The notes under the pieces are model-generated. The model did no database searches. It worked only from the letters and a program-made list of their open reading frames with translations, and was not told the origin of the DNA. The translations under genes were made by a program, and so were the position numbers. From contig JAKADF010000003.1 in the NCBI GenBank assembly GCA_021820805.1, forward strand, positions 1 to 22,234: a stretch of 22,234 nt of DNA, in the 5' to 3' direction. The number at the start of each line of letters is the position of its first letter. Position 1 is the stretch's first letter. Source of the stretch: Bacillota bacterium. Lineage in GTDB: Bacteria; Bacillota; Bacilli; Alicyclobacillales; Alicyclobacillaceae. Shown here piece after piece: positions 1-7,600 of this stretch.

Positions 1-1
1 A

Positions 2-90
2 AGTTATGCTGTCAAGACGAGGGGGAAGCAACCAACAACCAGGAAGTACAGGGCCTGCGGTGTTGGTTCCCCCGTTCACAGCACATAACT
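2..90. repeat. Imperfect inverted repeat (about 30-bp arms)
   Basis: The arms at about 2-37 and 61-90 are imperfect reverse complements: both outer ends read AGTTATG then CTGT, and both inner parts read GGGGGAA and CCAACA, with small gaps. A loop of about 23 nt separates them. The decamer CAGCACATAA in the right arm (79-88) recurs directly at 96-105. Frame 1 across 1-105 shows no transposase similarity, so this is foreign to the IS66 gene that begins after it. It looks like the end or hairpin of a small mobile element, but I cannot name a family. Confidence 0.55.
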
Positions 91-105
91 AGCTGCAGCA
101 CATAA

Positions 106-137
106 TTGCGTTTATGTTCGCGCGAACATAAACGCAA
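106..137. repeat. 32-bp perfect palindrome
   Basis: Positions 106-137 form an uninterrupted 16+16 bp palindrome centred between 121 and 122 (core GTTCGCGCGAAC). Its right arm runs into the first recognisable IS66 transposase codons (Arg-Lys at 133-138). It therefore sits exactly at the junction between unknown DNA on the left and the transposase fragment on the right. Confidence 0.9.
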
Positions 138-348
138 AAACTGGCTCTTTAGTGGAAGCCCTAAAGGAGCTTCGGCGAGTGCCACTGTTTACAGCATCAT
201 CGAGAGTGCGAAGGCAAATGGTCTAAACCCGTATAAATATCTTCAATTCATCTTCAGTCAATTACCGGGGGTACAGTTCGGTCAGCACCCGGAATTTCTT
301 GAAGATTACCTTCCGTGGAGTCCAGAAGCTCAAGAAGCCTGCAAATAA
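106..348 (+). pseudogene. IS66-family transposase, C-terminal fragment
   Basis: The translation from 133 onward (RKNWLFSGSPKGA, then SIIESAKANGLNPYKYL, then FLEDYLPWSPEAQ) matches the conserved C-terminus of the IS66-family DDE transposase (TnpC), the part after the last catalytic residue. The full protein is around 500 residues; only about 70 remain, and the catalytic DDE core is missing. The reading frame to the left (1-105) contains a stop just before 106 and no IS66 similarity, so the 5' part was lost or displaced by another insertion, not merely cut by the window edge. It cannot make an active transposase. The TTG at 106 is only the first possible start in an open frame, with no reason to think it is used. 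Confidence 0.85.
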
Positions 349-410
349 AGTCGAATTCAGTTTACATGAATTTTGCTCTTTTTCTATCCACCGAGTTATT
401 TAACGCTTAC
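349..410 (+). mobile_element. Probable right end of the IS66-family element
   Basis: The 62 bp after the transposase stop end at 400-410 in a sequence whose reverse complement is GTAAGCGTTAA. From general knowledge, IS66-family terminal inverted repeats begin GTAA, often GTAAGCG, a short distance after tnpC, so this is the likely element boundary. The left end is not visible, so the terminal repeat cannot be paired and no target-site duplication can be tested. Confidence 0.5.
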
Positions 411-1453
411 GCATGAACTTCTCATACTGTTCTCGAACATCATCCGTGTTCTGATTGACGTACCGATTGACCATTTCCATTGTTGAATGACCTAGTAATC
501 GACGCAATGAAAACGGGTCGCCTGTTGCCTTGATATATCTAGTGGCAAATGTGTGTCTGAAAGTATGGGGGCTAACTCTGACTCACGTAATTTTTGCCTT
601 TTGTCCTAGGTATCTAATTCGTTTTGTCGCCCATTCTTTGTCAATTGGCCCCCCGTACTCATTCAAAAACAGATTCGATGCAAGGGCGTTCTTTTCGTGC
701 CAAAAAAGATAAACCGCTAGTAGCTTTTGCATACGTCCCCCAAAGTAAACTGTCCGTGCTTTCCGTGTTTTTGCAGACTCAGCACGAACCACTACAGAAC
801 GGTTAACCAGGTCAACTTCATGTGCGTAAATACGAGTACATTCGCCAATTCTTACGCCTGTATCAAGCGGAAATGAAATCATTAACGCATCTCTTAAACC
901 TGCAAATGTTTGAAGGTTACATTTTTCAAACAACTTCCGTTCTTGTGATTTGGAGATAACGTGAAATTCTTCTTCAGGAACCTTCAATAAGTCAACATTA
1001 TGAGACGGCGTTTCCGTTAAAATCTTTTCGCTGACTGCCCAATTGAACATTGCTTTGACCGTCCTAAGTCGAATGTTAATTGTGGACGGCTTCAGCTTTT
1101 GAACGGTCAACATTATGCGAAATCCATGCCCGTATGACTTCACGATTTGGTACTACGGTGTCAAGACCGCCGTACTCAGAAGCCATAAAACGACGTAACC
1201 AACGCATATGTTTGAAGTAATCTTCAAGCATCCGTTCTGCCGCCCCAGCCGCTTGCCGTGCGTAATAAGAACGATTGAACAGCGTATCCAATGTTAGAAC
1301 ATCCAGCTTCGTTTCCTGCACATCAACTTCATCAATCTTCCACGGTTTCTCCAAGACCGCTGGAGTCAATTGGTCTAGTAACCGCCGTGGCACGTCGATT
1401 TTGTTACGTCTTTGCCCCAGTTTGCGAGCGTTTCTCACGTCATTTGCAGCCAT
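400..1453 (-). pseudogene. Tyrosine recombinase (phage-type integrase), disrupted
   Basis: This is a site-specific tyrosine recombinase of the XerC/phage-integrase type that would insert and excise a mobile element. It starts at ATG 1453 with an upstream GGGAG. The N-terminal core-binding part ends in a frameshift at the T run 1097-1100: removing one base joins DRSK to LKPSTINIRLRTVKAMF, a typical integrase stretch. An in-frame TGA at 583-585 follows KAKIT, and reading past it gives [23 protein letters not shown] and the nucleophile in NRYVN (Tyr codon 460-462). The Arg of the active site is in DTGVRIGE (about 850). With the extra base removed the frame is 350 codons to TAA at 400, a normal integrase length. 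The TGA lies where relatives commonly have Gly (GGA), so both lesions are single-base changes. The last codons overlap the probable IS66 end. It lies directly downstream of a tRNA 3' end, the usual position for an integrase. Confidence 0.85.
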
Positions 1454-1502
1454 TTAACGTCACTCCCGTCGGATATTTAGTCCAACTGTCACGAACATGA
1501 AA

Positions 1503-1569
1503 AAACGCACCCGACCGCTTTGTACCAGTAAGATGCGTTTCACTCAGAAGCCTTGATGTATCAAGGCTT
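1503..1569 (-). terminator. Hairpins between tRNA-Ser-like gene and integrase
   Basis: Two inverted repeats lie just 3' of the tRNA on the minus strand. The nearer one (1548-1569) has perfect 9-bp arms AAGCCTTGA/TCAAGGCTT with a 4-nt loop. The second pairs 1503-1509 with 1534-1540 (AAACGCA/TGCGTTT) and on the minus strand runs into a T6 stretch. They may terminate the tRNA transcript, though the long loop of the second makes it a weak intrinsic terminator. Confidence 0.4.
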
Positions 1570-1577
1570 TATGTACG

Positions 1578-1666
<89 letters not shown>

Positions 1667-1777
1667 GCATTGTTACTGCATCGAAGTTTCATGTTAGAAG
1701 TTTGTTAGAAGAAAGGGTTTCTAGCAGTCGGAGCACCTCACCCCAATTACCAAAAACCCTTATATATCAAATTTTCT

Positions 1778-1823
1778 TGGTGCACCCGGAGGAACTCGAA
1801 CCCCCACAAGACGCGGTTTAGAA
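1778..1823 (-). pseudogene. 3' remnant of a tRNA-Leu gene
   Basis: The minus strand reads, from 1823 down, an anticodon-loop-like stretch, GTCTTGTGG of a long variable arm, the T-arm GGGGG-TTCGAGT-TCCTC, an acceptor 3' strand CGGGTGC, discriminator A and CCA. This matches the 3' half of bacterial tRNA-Leu. The matching 5' strand GCACCCG and the D-arm are absent upstream (1824-1900), so it is a fragment. The first T-stem pair has become G-T. It could be the footprint left by an element that integrated into the tRNA, or simply a deletion. Confidence 0.6.
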
Positions 1824-1845
1824 AGACACGTAAAAATGCCCCTTC

Positions 1846-1894
1846 CTTCATCAAAGCTCAAGTATGAAATACGTACATTCAAGCCTTGATGAAG
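1846..1894. repeat. Inverted repeat beside IS21-like repeats
   Basis: CTTCATCAAAGCT (1846-1858) and AGCCTTGATGAAG (1882-1894) are reverse complements with one mismatch, separated by 23 nt. The 11-mer AAGCCTTGATG inside the right arm (1881-1891) also occurs at 1548-1558 in the hairpin after the tRNA-Ser-like gene, so the two structures share sequence and bracket both tRNA relics. Confidence 0.6.
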
Positions 1895-1901
1895 AGTGGC
1901 A

Positions 1902-1981
1902 GACTTTATTATCCAGTGACAAAATTTATTATTCGGTGACAGATTTTTTTATCTAGTGAACGACTTTATTGTTCGTGATCA
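1902..1981. repeat. Four 20-bp degenerate tandem repeats, IS21-like
   Basis: Four consecutive 20-mers occur in exact register at 1902, 1922, 1942 and 1962. On the minus strand their consensus is roughly TGTCACTGRATAATAAAGTC. Multiple end repeats of about this size are known near the termini of IS21-family elements, which makes a relic IS21 end a reasonable reading. No istA or istB coding sequence is present. Confidence 0.65.
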
Positions 1982-2009
1982 ACATCACCCACCGTGTTTC
2001 AATCGACTC

Positions 2010-3839
2010 TTACTCTACAGTTACGCTCTTCGCCAAATTACGAGGTTTATCGACATCATTACCGCGAGCTACAGCTGAGTAGTATGCGAGAAGTTGCAAC
2101 GGAATTACGGCCACAATTGGTGCAAGTGCCGGATGAGTTTTCGGCAGATAAATCACTTCATCAACCGATTTTTGCAAATCTTCGTTGCCTACCCATGTCA
2201 TGCCAAGAACGAAGGCACCGCGAGCCTTGACTTCCTTTATGTTACTAAGCGTCTTTTCATACAAACTCGTCTGTGTTGCAAGTGCAATGACGGGTATGCC
2301 TTCAGTAATCAATGCAAGTGTCCCATGCTTAAGTTCACCTGCTGCATATGCTTCCGCATGAATATAGGAAACTTCCTTAAGTTTCAATGATCCTTCAAGA
2401 GCAACAGAATAGTCAAGGCCGCGTCCGATGAAGAATGCATCCATCGATTCTACATATCTTTTTGCAAACTGTTCTAACTGCGGCGCAGTATCAAGTACTT
2501 GTTCTGCAACCTGCGGAAGGCTGCCAAGCGCATCTAAAATTTCTGCAGCTTTTTGTTCATCAATCGTCTTCTTATGACGACCTAAATAAATAGCAAACAG
2601 ATACAGAGCAATCAACTGGGTCGTATATGCCTTCGTAGATGCAACAGCAATTTCAGGTCCTGCCCAAGTAATAATAACGTCATCCGCCTCGCGTGCGACA
2701 GAACTGCCAACGACATTTGTAATTGCGAGAACTCTGCGCCCCCGCGCTTTTGCATCCCGTAAAGCCGCGAGCGTGTCTGCAGTTTCACCCGATTGACTAA
2801 TTACAAGAATGAGTGAGTTTTCTGTCTCAATCGGATCGCGATACCGATATTCACTCGCAACCTCAACGTCAACGGGAACTCTTGCAAATTGCTCGATAAC
2901 GGCCTTGCCAACAAGACCTGCATGCCAAGATGTGCCGCAAGCAATGATATGGATTCTATCAAGATTCGTAAGAAACTTCTCATTTAGTGCTAGCTCAGAC
3001 AGATTAACATGCTGACTATCCTCTGTTAGGCGGCCTGTTAAAGTATCGCGAATTGCTTTTGGCTGCTCATGTATTTCTTTCAACATGAAATGTGGATATC
3101 CGCCGCGTTCCGCTGATACCGCATCCCAAGTAACTTTATAAATTTGCTTTTCAACTGGTTCGCCAAGGAGAGTAAAGCACTTTACTCCATCCTTCGTCAA
3201 AACGGCCATTTCACCGTCTTCGAGTACATAAATATCGCGTGTGTACTCTAGAATAGCCGGGATGTCCGATGCAACAAAGTTTTCATCCTTGCCAAGTCCG
3301 ACAATAAGCGGACTCGATTTACGCATCGCAATCACAGTATCAGGATGATCCTTGGCAATCACAACAAGAGCATATGCCCCGCGGATCCGCTTACCAACAG
3401 CAATCATCGTTTCAAATAAATTTCCGTTATATAGTTCTTCAATCAAGTGTGCAACAACTTCAGTATCCGTTTCAGATTTAAACTGATGTCCGCACGCAAT
3501 TAGTTCCTCACGCAAGCTCAAATAGTTTTCTACAATACCATTGTGTACAATTGCAAAACGTCCGCTGCAATCCTGATGTGGATGCGCATTTTCGTCTGAT
3601 GGTTTTCCATGCGTAGCCCAACGTGTGTGGCCGATGCCAATATGACCTGTTACACTGTCGGTTACAAGTTTATCTTCTAAATTAGAAAGTCTCCCGACTG
3701 CCTTTACAATCTTCATTTTCCCGTCATCTAACGCTGCAATTCCTGCAGAATCATAGCCCCGGTATTCTAACTTTTGCAGACCGCCAATTACTACATCCTT
3801 CACGTCGCGAAAACCGAGATAGCCAACAATACCGCACAT
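2010..3839 (-). CDS. glmS: Glutamine-fructose-6-phosphate aminotransferase (isomerizing)
   Basis: GlmS makes glucosamine-6-phosphate from fructose-6-phosphate and glutamine, the committed step to UDP-GlcNAc for peptidoglycan. The start is ATG 3839, not the upstream in-frame codon at 3881, because Cys2 of MCGIVGYLG must become the N-terminal nucleophile; AAGGAGG lies about 10 nt upstream. The product is 609 residues, the family's usual length. The N-terminal class II glutaminase domain shows RWATHGKPSDENAHPH and NGIVENY. Two SIS domains follow, with CGTSWHAG and SQSGETADTLAAL in the first. The C-terminus KPRNLAKSVTVE is intact. It is preceded by a glmS ribozyme, so its mRNA should be cleaved when glucosamine-6-phosphate is abundant. 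Mobile debris begins 28 bp after its stop. Confidence 0.98.
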   Translation of the reverse strand: MCGIVGYLGFRDVKDVVIGGLQKLEYRGYDSAGIAALDDGKMKIVKAVGRLSNLEDKLVTDSVTGHIGIGHTRWATHGKPSDENAHPHQDCSGRFAIVHNGIVENYLSLREELIACGHQFKSETDTEVVAHLIEELYNGNLFETMIAVGKRIRGAYALVVIAKDHPDTVIAMRKSSPLIVGLGKDENFVASDIPAILEYTRDIYVLEDGEMAVLTKDGVKCFTLLGEPVEKQIYKVTWDAVSAERGGYPHFMLKEIHEQPKAIRDTLTGRLTEDSQHVNLSELALNEKFLTNLDRIHIIACGTSWHAGLVGKAVIEQFARVPVDVEVASEYRYRDPIETENSLILVISQSGETADTLAALRDAKARGRRVLAITNVVGSSVAREADDVIITWAGPEIAVASTKAYTTQLIALYLFAIYLGRHKKTIDEQKAAEILDALGSLPQVAEQVLDTAPQLEQFAKRYVESMDAFFIGRGLDYSVALEGSLKLKEVSYIHAEAYAAGELKHGTLALITEGIPVIALATQTSLYEKTLSNIKEVKARGAFVLGMTWVGNEDLQKSVDEVIYLPKTHPALAPIVAVIPLQLLAYYSAVARGNDVDKPRNLAKSVTVE

Positions 3840-3864
3840 GAACTGTTCTTCCTCCTTGTGACCT

Positions 3865-4012
3865 ACGCACTCTTGTTCCACAAGTCACCTCATGGGTTTC
3901 GAGCATTGTTTACGGCGCGGTCTCACGCCGGGAGGCACCCGCCGAATGGTTCGCCAACCTCCTCCGCGTCAACTGCCAATAGGTAAGCCTGATAAAGGCA
4001 GTCCAGGCGCTT
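3865..4012 (-). ncRNA. glmS ribozyme: glmS ribozyme (glucosamine-6-phosphate riboswitch)
   Basis: On the minus strand the 5' UTR of glmS reads AGAAGCGCC at 4014-4006, then GTTGACG, GGCGAACCATTCGGCGG and TGCCTCCCGG followed by GAG. These match, in order, the conserved core of the self-cleaving glmS ribozyme class. Cleavage is expected before the G of GCGCC, between 4011 and 4010. The segment after GCGCC differs from the Bacillus subtilis form: instead of the simple GCGCC/GGCGC hairpin it has GCCT-TTATC-AGGC inside ACTGCC...GGCAGT. The 3' boundary is approximate; pairing domains run toward 3865 ahead of the glmS Shine-Dalgarno sequence. Confidence 0.93.
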
Positions 4013-4146
4013 CTGCATGCACCGTCTATAGATTCACGTTGCACGTCATTTGCATTCTATGTTTGTAATCACATTTGTGCTCTTGCCTCTGCATTCCCCC
4101 TTTCTCATCTACCACCAAGCTTTCAAGTATGCCTCGGAATTAAGCC

Positions 4147-5487
4147 TTATTGGCCTAATTCCTCCCGCACAATCTTAACAATTTTGGCGACACACGTTTG
4201 AAGCAGGCGCTCATCTGGACCTTCTGCCATTACCCGTACGATTGGCTCCGTCCCTGACTCTCGAACAAGAATCCTCCCGCTGTCTCCGAGCATTGCTTCT
4301 CCATCTTTGAGAGCAGCCTGAATCTTTTCATTGTCTCGCCATGCTCGCTTGTCTCGAACACGAACATTCTCAAGGATTTGTGGATACCGAATCATAACCT
4401 TGCGGAGTTCAGAAAGTGGTTTACCTGACTCAACGATAATATTCACCAATTGTAGCGCCGTCAAGATGCCGTCTCCGGTCGTTGTATGATTAAGGAAAAT
4501 AATATGTCCGGATTGCTCACCGCCAAGAATGGCAGAACCCTTACGCATCTGTTCCATAACATACCTATCACCAACGGCAGTTCGCTCTACTGTTATGCCA
4601 AGTTGTTCCATTGCCTTAACAAATCCAAGGTTGCTCATAACAGTTGCAACAATAGTGTCATCCTTGAGAATTCCTTTTTTCTTAAAGGTCTGTGCACAAA
4701 TTGCCATGACAAAATCACCATCAATCACTTCACCTGTTGAATCGACCGCAATCAGCCTGTCCGCATCACCATCAAAAGCAAGACCCAAATCAGCCTCATG
4801 TGCAAGTACAGCACGTTGTACAACATGCGGATGGGTAGACCCACACCCAACATTAATGTTGACCCCGTCAGGCTGAGCATTGACTACAGTGACTTTAGCG
4901 CCAAGGCGTTCAAATACAACAGGTGCAATATTAGATGCTGCGCCATTCGCACAGTCAAGTACAATATGCAAGCCTTCAAAACGATGATTTACTGTACTTG
5001 CCAAAAACTTCATGTAAGCCTGAACGCCAGGTTCATCATAAAGTCTACCGACATTTGGTCCAATAGGACGTGGCAACTCGTCTTTTTCCTGCTCTAAAAT
5101 ACGTTCAATCTCATCTTCAATATCATCTAACAGTTTAAATCCATCGCCGCCGAAAAACTTGATACCATTGTCTTCAACGGGATTATGCGAGGCTGAAATC
5201 ATAACACCTGCATCTGCACGTAATTGCTTTGTGAGATATGCTACGCCAGGAGTAGAAATTACGCCAAGGCGAAGTACATCCACTCCCATGGACAAAATAC
5301 CGCTGATAAGTGCACTCTCAAGCATATCACCTGAAATTCTTGTATCTTTTCCAATAACAAAACGTGACCCGCGTGATCTTGAAGTTAAAACATATGCACC
5401 AATTCGCCCAAGTTTAAATGCAAGCTCCGGAGTGAGTTCCTGGTTAGCAACCCCGCGGACGCCATCCGTCCCAAACCATTTCGACAA
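4147..5487 (-). CDS. glmM: Phosphoglucosamine mutase
   Basis: GlmM isomerises glucosamine-6-phosphate to glucosamine-1-phosphate, the step after GlmS. The 446-residue product starts MSKWFGTDGVRG and carries the phosphoserine loop ISASHNP with Ser100, the magnesium site DGDADR at 239-244, and the C-terminal phosphate-binding loop RESGTEPIVR at 409-418. All key residues of the alpha-D-phosphohexomutase family are present and the length is typical. GAGAGGAG lies just upstream of ATG 5487. It starts 17 bp after cdaR in the conserved order cdaA-cdaR-glmM; in other Firmicutes CdaA and GlmM interact and GlmM dampens c-di-AMP synthesis. No T-tailed terminator is visible between glmM and the ribozyme, so glmS may be partly cotranscribed. 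Confidence 0.98.
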   Translation of the reverse strand: MSKWFGTDGVRGVANQELTPELAFKLGRIGAYVLTSRSRGSRFVIGKDTRISGDMLESALISGILSMGVDVLRLGVISTPGVAYLTKQLRADAGVMISASHNPVEDNGIKFFGGDGFKLLDDIEDEIERILEQEKDELPRPIGPNVGRLYDEPGVQAYMKFLASTVNHRFEGLHIVLDCANGAASNIAPVVFERLGAKVTVVNAQPDGVNINVGCGSTHPHVVQRAVLAHEADLGLAFDGDADRLIAVDSTGEVIDGDFVMAICAQTFKKKGILKDDTIVATVMSNLGFVKAMEQLGITVERTAVGDRYVMEQMRKGSAILGGEQSGHIIFLNHTTTGDGILTALQLVNIIVESGKPLSELRKVMIRYPQILENVRVRDKRAWRDNEKIQAALKDGEAMLGDSGRILVRESGTEPIVRVMAEGPDERLLQTCVAKIVKIVREELGQ

Positions 5488-5503
5488 TTTCTATATGCTC
5501 CTC

Positions 5504-6706
5504 TCACGATACTTGAACAGTTACATTATTTGTGGACAATTCCGTTGCATTAACCCAATTTGGCAACTGAATTTTGATAATACCTGTGTTATCTCCATTT
5601 TTAAAACTGCTGCCGTCAACTGATGCAATAACATCCTTTTCAGCCATTCCGTCAACAATAGATTTTGGCCCGCTTACCCGAACAGAAACAGTAGAATCCG
5701 ATTTAAAAGTTGCTTTCATACCCGAAGGTAAGTTTAACACTTGAATAGGCAAATCTGTAAACATTCGAGATTCCATTGGTTCAATTGTGACTTCAGCAGT
5801 TACACTTTCCGGATCCGCCTTGTCTATCCCTGGCAATAGAGGTATCTGCACCTTGACAGGGCCAGAAGATTTCATACCATTTACATCAATTGGAACCATA
5901 ATATTATTAACTGGTTGGTTCAATACCCCATACAACTTAGCGGACGTTACACTCAATTTTACGCCAGAGACAGCCAGGCCGTCTGCTGGCTGCCCAATAA
6001 TCTGGGGCAGGACGCCGACACTCTGAATTGATGTCTGAATAGGAATTGTAACATTTACAGTGCTCGGAGTCACACCAACATCCGTAACCGGCTTCCCTTG
6101 TTTATCAACCGCGGTAAGGGCAATGGACTTTGTTACTGATGAACTTGCCCCGTATACTGGTACAGTTCCTTCTACTTCTGCCACTTTTGACACTACTGAA
6201 TTACTTCCGCTTACCTGGACTGTTGGATTATCCACAGAAATCGTTCCGACATTTGCACCTTTGATTGGGTGCCCCTGTAATAAAACTTTAACTGGTTTCA
6301 TTGCTGAAACTTTTTTCTCCAATACAACAGTAATGACTGAAGGAGAGATTGTAACGATTGTATTCCCGACATTTGGCATACCTACCGCCATAACAGGAAT
6401 TGTGTGTTTGCCAGGCCCAAGCGCTTCGGCATCTGCTACCAACTGAACATTCGCCATCTGATTCGATAAAGACAGAACTCCCTGCATTGTACTGCGTACC
6501 TGTATCGTCGCAGTCGAGATATCTTGTGACGTTGCTACGGTATTTTGTGATACTTCAACTTGAACTTGGCGAGTAAATTTTTCAGCAATTCCGCCTGCAG
6601 ACGAATTTGCGTTTCCATTAGGGGCGTTTACAGACAGCCAGAGGAGACATGCCATAATTAAGGCGATGATACGCAGCGCTGCGCTGTTACGCAAAAGTTT
6701 ATCCAT
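5504..6706 (-). CDS. cdaR: CdaA regulatory protein, YbbR-domain
   Basis: CdaR is the membrane-anchored partner that modulates the diadenylate cyclase CdaA. The protein has a short cytoplasmic N-terminus, one hydrophobic anchor (LRIIALIMACLLWLSVN) and a long extracytoplasmic part rich in Val, Thr and Ser made of about four YbbR repeats of roughly 80 residues, each beginning with a pattern like ...VTIPIQ or ...FTRQVQVEVS. I chose ATG 6706; a TTG at 6709 directly before it would add one residue. GGCGG upstream is a moderate Shine-Dalgarno sequence. The start is almost flush with the cdaA stop (6710-6712), implying translational coupling. Length (400 residues) is slightly below the Bacillus subtilis protein. 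Confidence 0.93.
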   Translation of the reverse strand: MDKLLRNSAALRIIALIMACLLWLSVNAPNGNANSSAGGIAEKFTRQVQVEVSQNTVATSQDISTATIQVRSTMQGVLSLSNQMANVQLVADAEALGPGKHTIPVMAVGMPNVGNTIVTISPSVITVVLEKKVSAMKPVKVLLQGHPIKGANVGTISVDNPTVQVSGSNSVVSKVAEVEGTVPVYGASSSVTKSIALTAVDKQGKPVTDVGVTPSTVNVTIPIQTSIQSVGVLPQIIGQPADGLAVSGVKLSVTSAKLYGVLNQPVNNIMVPIDVNGMKSSGPVKVQIPLLPGIDKADPESVTAEVTIEPMESRMFTDLPIQVLNLPSGMKATFKSDSTVSVRVSGPKSIVDGMAEKDVIASVDGSSFKNGDNTGIIKIQLPNWVNATELSTNNVTVQVS

Positions 6707-6709
6707 CAA

Positions 6710-7531
6710 TTAGGATTCCGCCTTTCGGTTCAGGAACGAAAATGTTCCAGGACGTTTCGGCACAATCAATTTACTTAGCTGGTCAATCAAGGTGCTTTCG
6801 TTCACATTACGGCGGAGTGTTCCGTCTACACCAATGCTAATCTGGCCTGTTTCCTCAGATACAACAACTGCAACACAATCTGACTGTTCCGTAACGCCGA
6901 TTGCTGCCCTGTGTCTCGTTCCGAGTTGCTTGTCCAATCCACGATTTTCAGTAAGAGGTAAAAAACAACCCGCAGCTACAATCTGCTCCCCGCGAATCAC
7001 AACCGCCCCATCATGTAATGGGGTATTTGGCACAAATAAATTAATTAAAAGCTCTGAACTTACCTTTCCTTCAATCATCGTTCCTGTTTCGATATATTCA
7101 CTTAGTCCTGTTTGCCGCTCTACAATCATCAAGGCTCCAATTTTTTCTTTTGAAAGGATTTGGGCTGCCTTTACAATCTCTTGAATCATCGATTGATGTT
7201 GTTCCATGCCTTGCTGCGCGACAAGTGAAACGGAAAAGAACCCGCCTCGTCCTAATTGATCTAGTGCCCTTCGAAGTTCTGGTTGAAATACAACTGGGAT
7301 TGCGATAAACCCAACAGTAATAATTTTATTTAAGAGCCAATTTAACGCATCTAAATGTAAGGCACTGCTAATAGCAGTTGCCACCAAAATCACAACAACG
7401 CCTTTTAGGAGTTGTACAGCCCGCGTTCCCCGAATAAGAAGCAGTAATCTATACAACACAAATGCAACGATTAAAATGTCAATTACATCTAGAATCGAAA
7501 ACCTGCTTAATACATCGAGCCACGAGTTCAT
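6710..7531 (-). CDS. cdaA: Diadenylate cyclase CdaA
   Basis: CdaA joins two ATP into cyclic di-AMP at the membrane, a signal controlling potassium, osmotic and wall homeostasis. It has about three N-terminal transmembrane helices (ILDVIDILIVAFVLYRLLLL onward), the family signature RGTRAVQLLKG, and a DAC domain with PLHDGAVV and GTRHRAAIG; from ATG 7531 the DGA and RHR motifs fall at 174-176 and 206-208. QPELRRALDQLGRG matches the linker before the domain. ATG 7531 (MNSWLDVL) follows GGGTGG and aligns with relatives; GTG 7573 and ATG 7564 are in-frame alternatives adding up to 14 residues. Unlike Bacillus subtilis there is no sigW-rsiW in front; an SGNH hydrolase gene takes that place. Confidence 0.96.
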   Translation of the reverse strand: MNSWLDVLSRFSILDVIDILIVAFVLYRLLLLIRGTRAVQLLKGVVVILVATAISSALHLDALNWLLNKIITVGFIAIPVVFQPELRRALDQLGRGGFFSVSLVAQQGMEQHQSMIQEIVKAAQILSKEKIGALMIVERQTGLSEYIETGTMIEGKVSSELLINLFVPNTPLHDGAVVIRGEQIVAAGCFLPLTENRGLDKQLGTRHRAAIGVTEQSDCVAVVVSEETGQISIGVDGTLRRNVNESTLIDQLSKLIVPKRPGTFSFLNRKAES

Positions 7532-7600
7532 ACTTAGCCACCCAATCCAAGCGATACGAGCCATCCTTAGCACCCATTGTTTCCTAGAAGGCTCTTTGCG

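Larger units (their letters stand above)
1667..2009. other. Gene-free gap with tRNA and IS debris
   Basis: Between the tRNA-Ser-like gene and the end of glmS there is no coding sequence. The stretch contains a short direct repeat GTTAGAAG (near 1694 and 1705), the tRNA-Leu remnant, a long inverted repeat and the 20-bp tandem repeats, each listed separately. I see no intrinsic terminator for glmS here: the minus-strand DNA after the glmS stop has no stem followed by a T run before the repeats begin. Confidence 0.6.

Noticed and set aside
583..585. Programmed recoding (TGA read as selenocysteine or readthrough) in the integrase
   Set aside because: No SECIS-like element is evident, the site is normally Gly, and a second frameshift lesion in the same gene points to simple decay.
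530..712. Plus-strand frame opposite the integrase
   Set aside because: Antisense to the reconstructable integrase; no family resemblance.
1994..2390. Two plus-strand frames opposite the 3' end of glmS
   Set aside because: The sequence is fully explained by the conserved SIS domain of GlmS on the other strand.
5159..5623. 154-codon plus-strand frame opposite glmM and the cdaR end
   Set aside because: It is antisense to two well-supported genes, has no ribosome-binding site and its composition reflects the opposite frame.
6060..6446. 128-codon plus-strand frame opposite cdaR
   Set aside because: Antisense shadow of the Val/Thr-rich YbbR repeats; no initiation signal.
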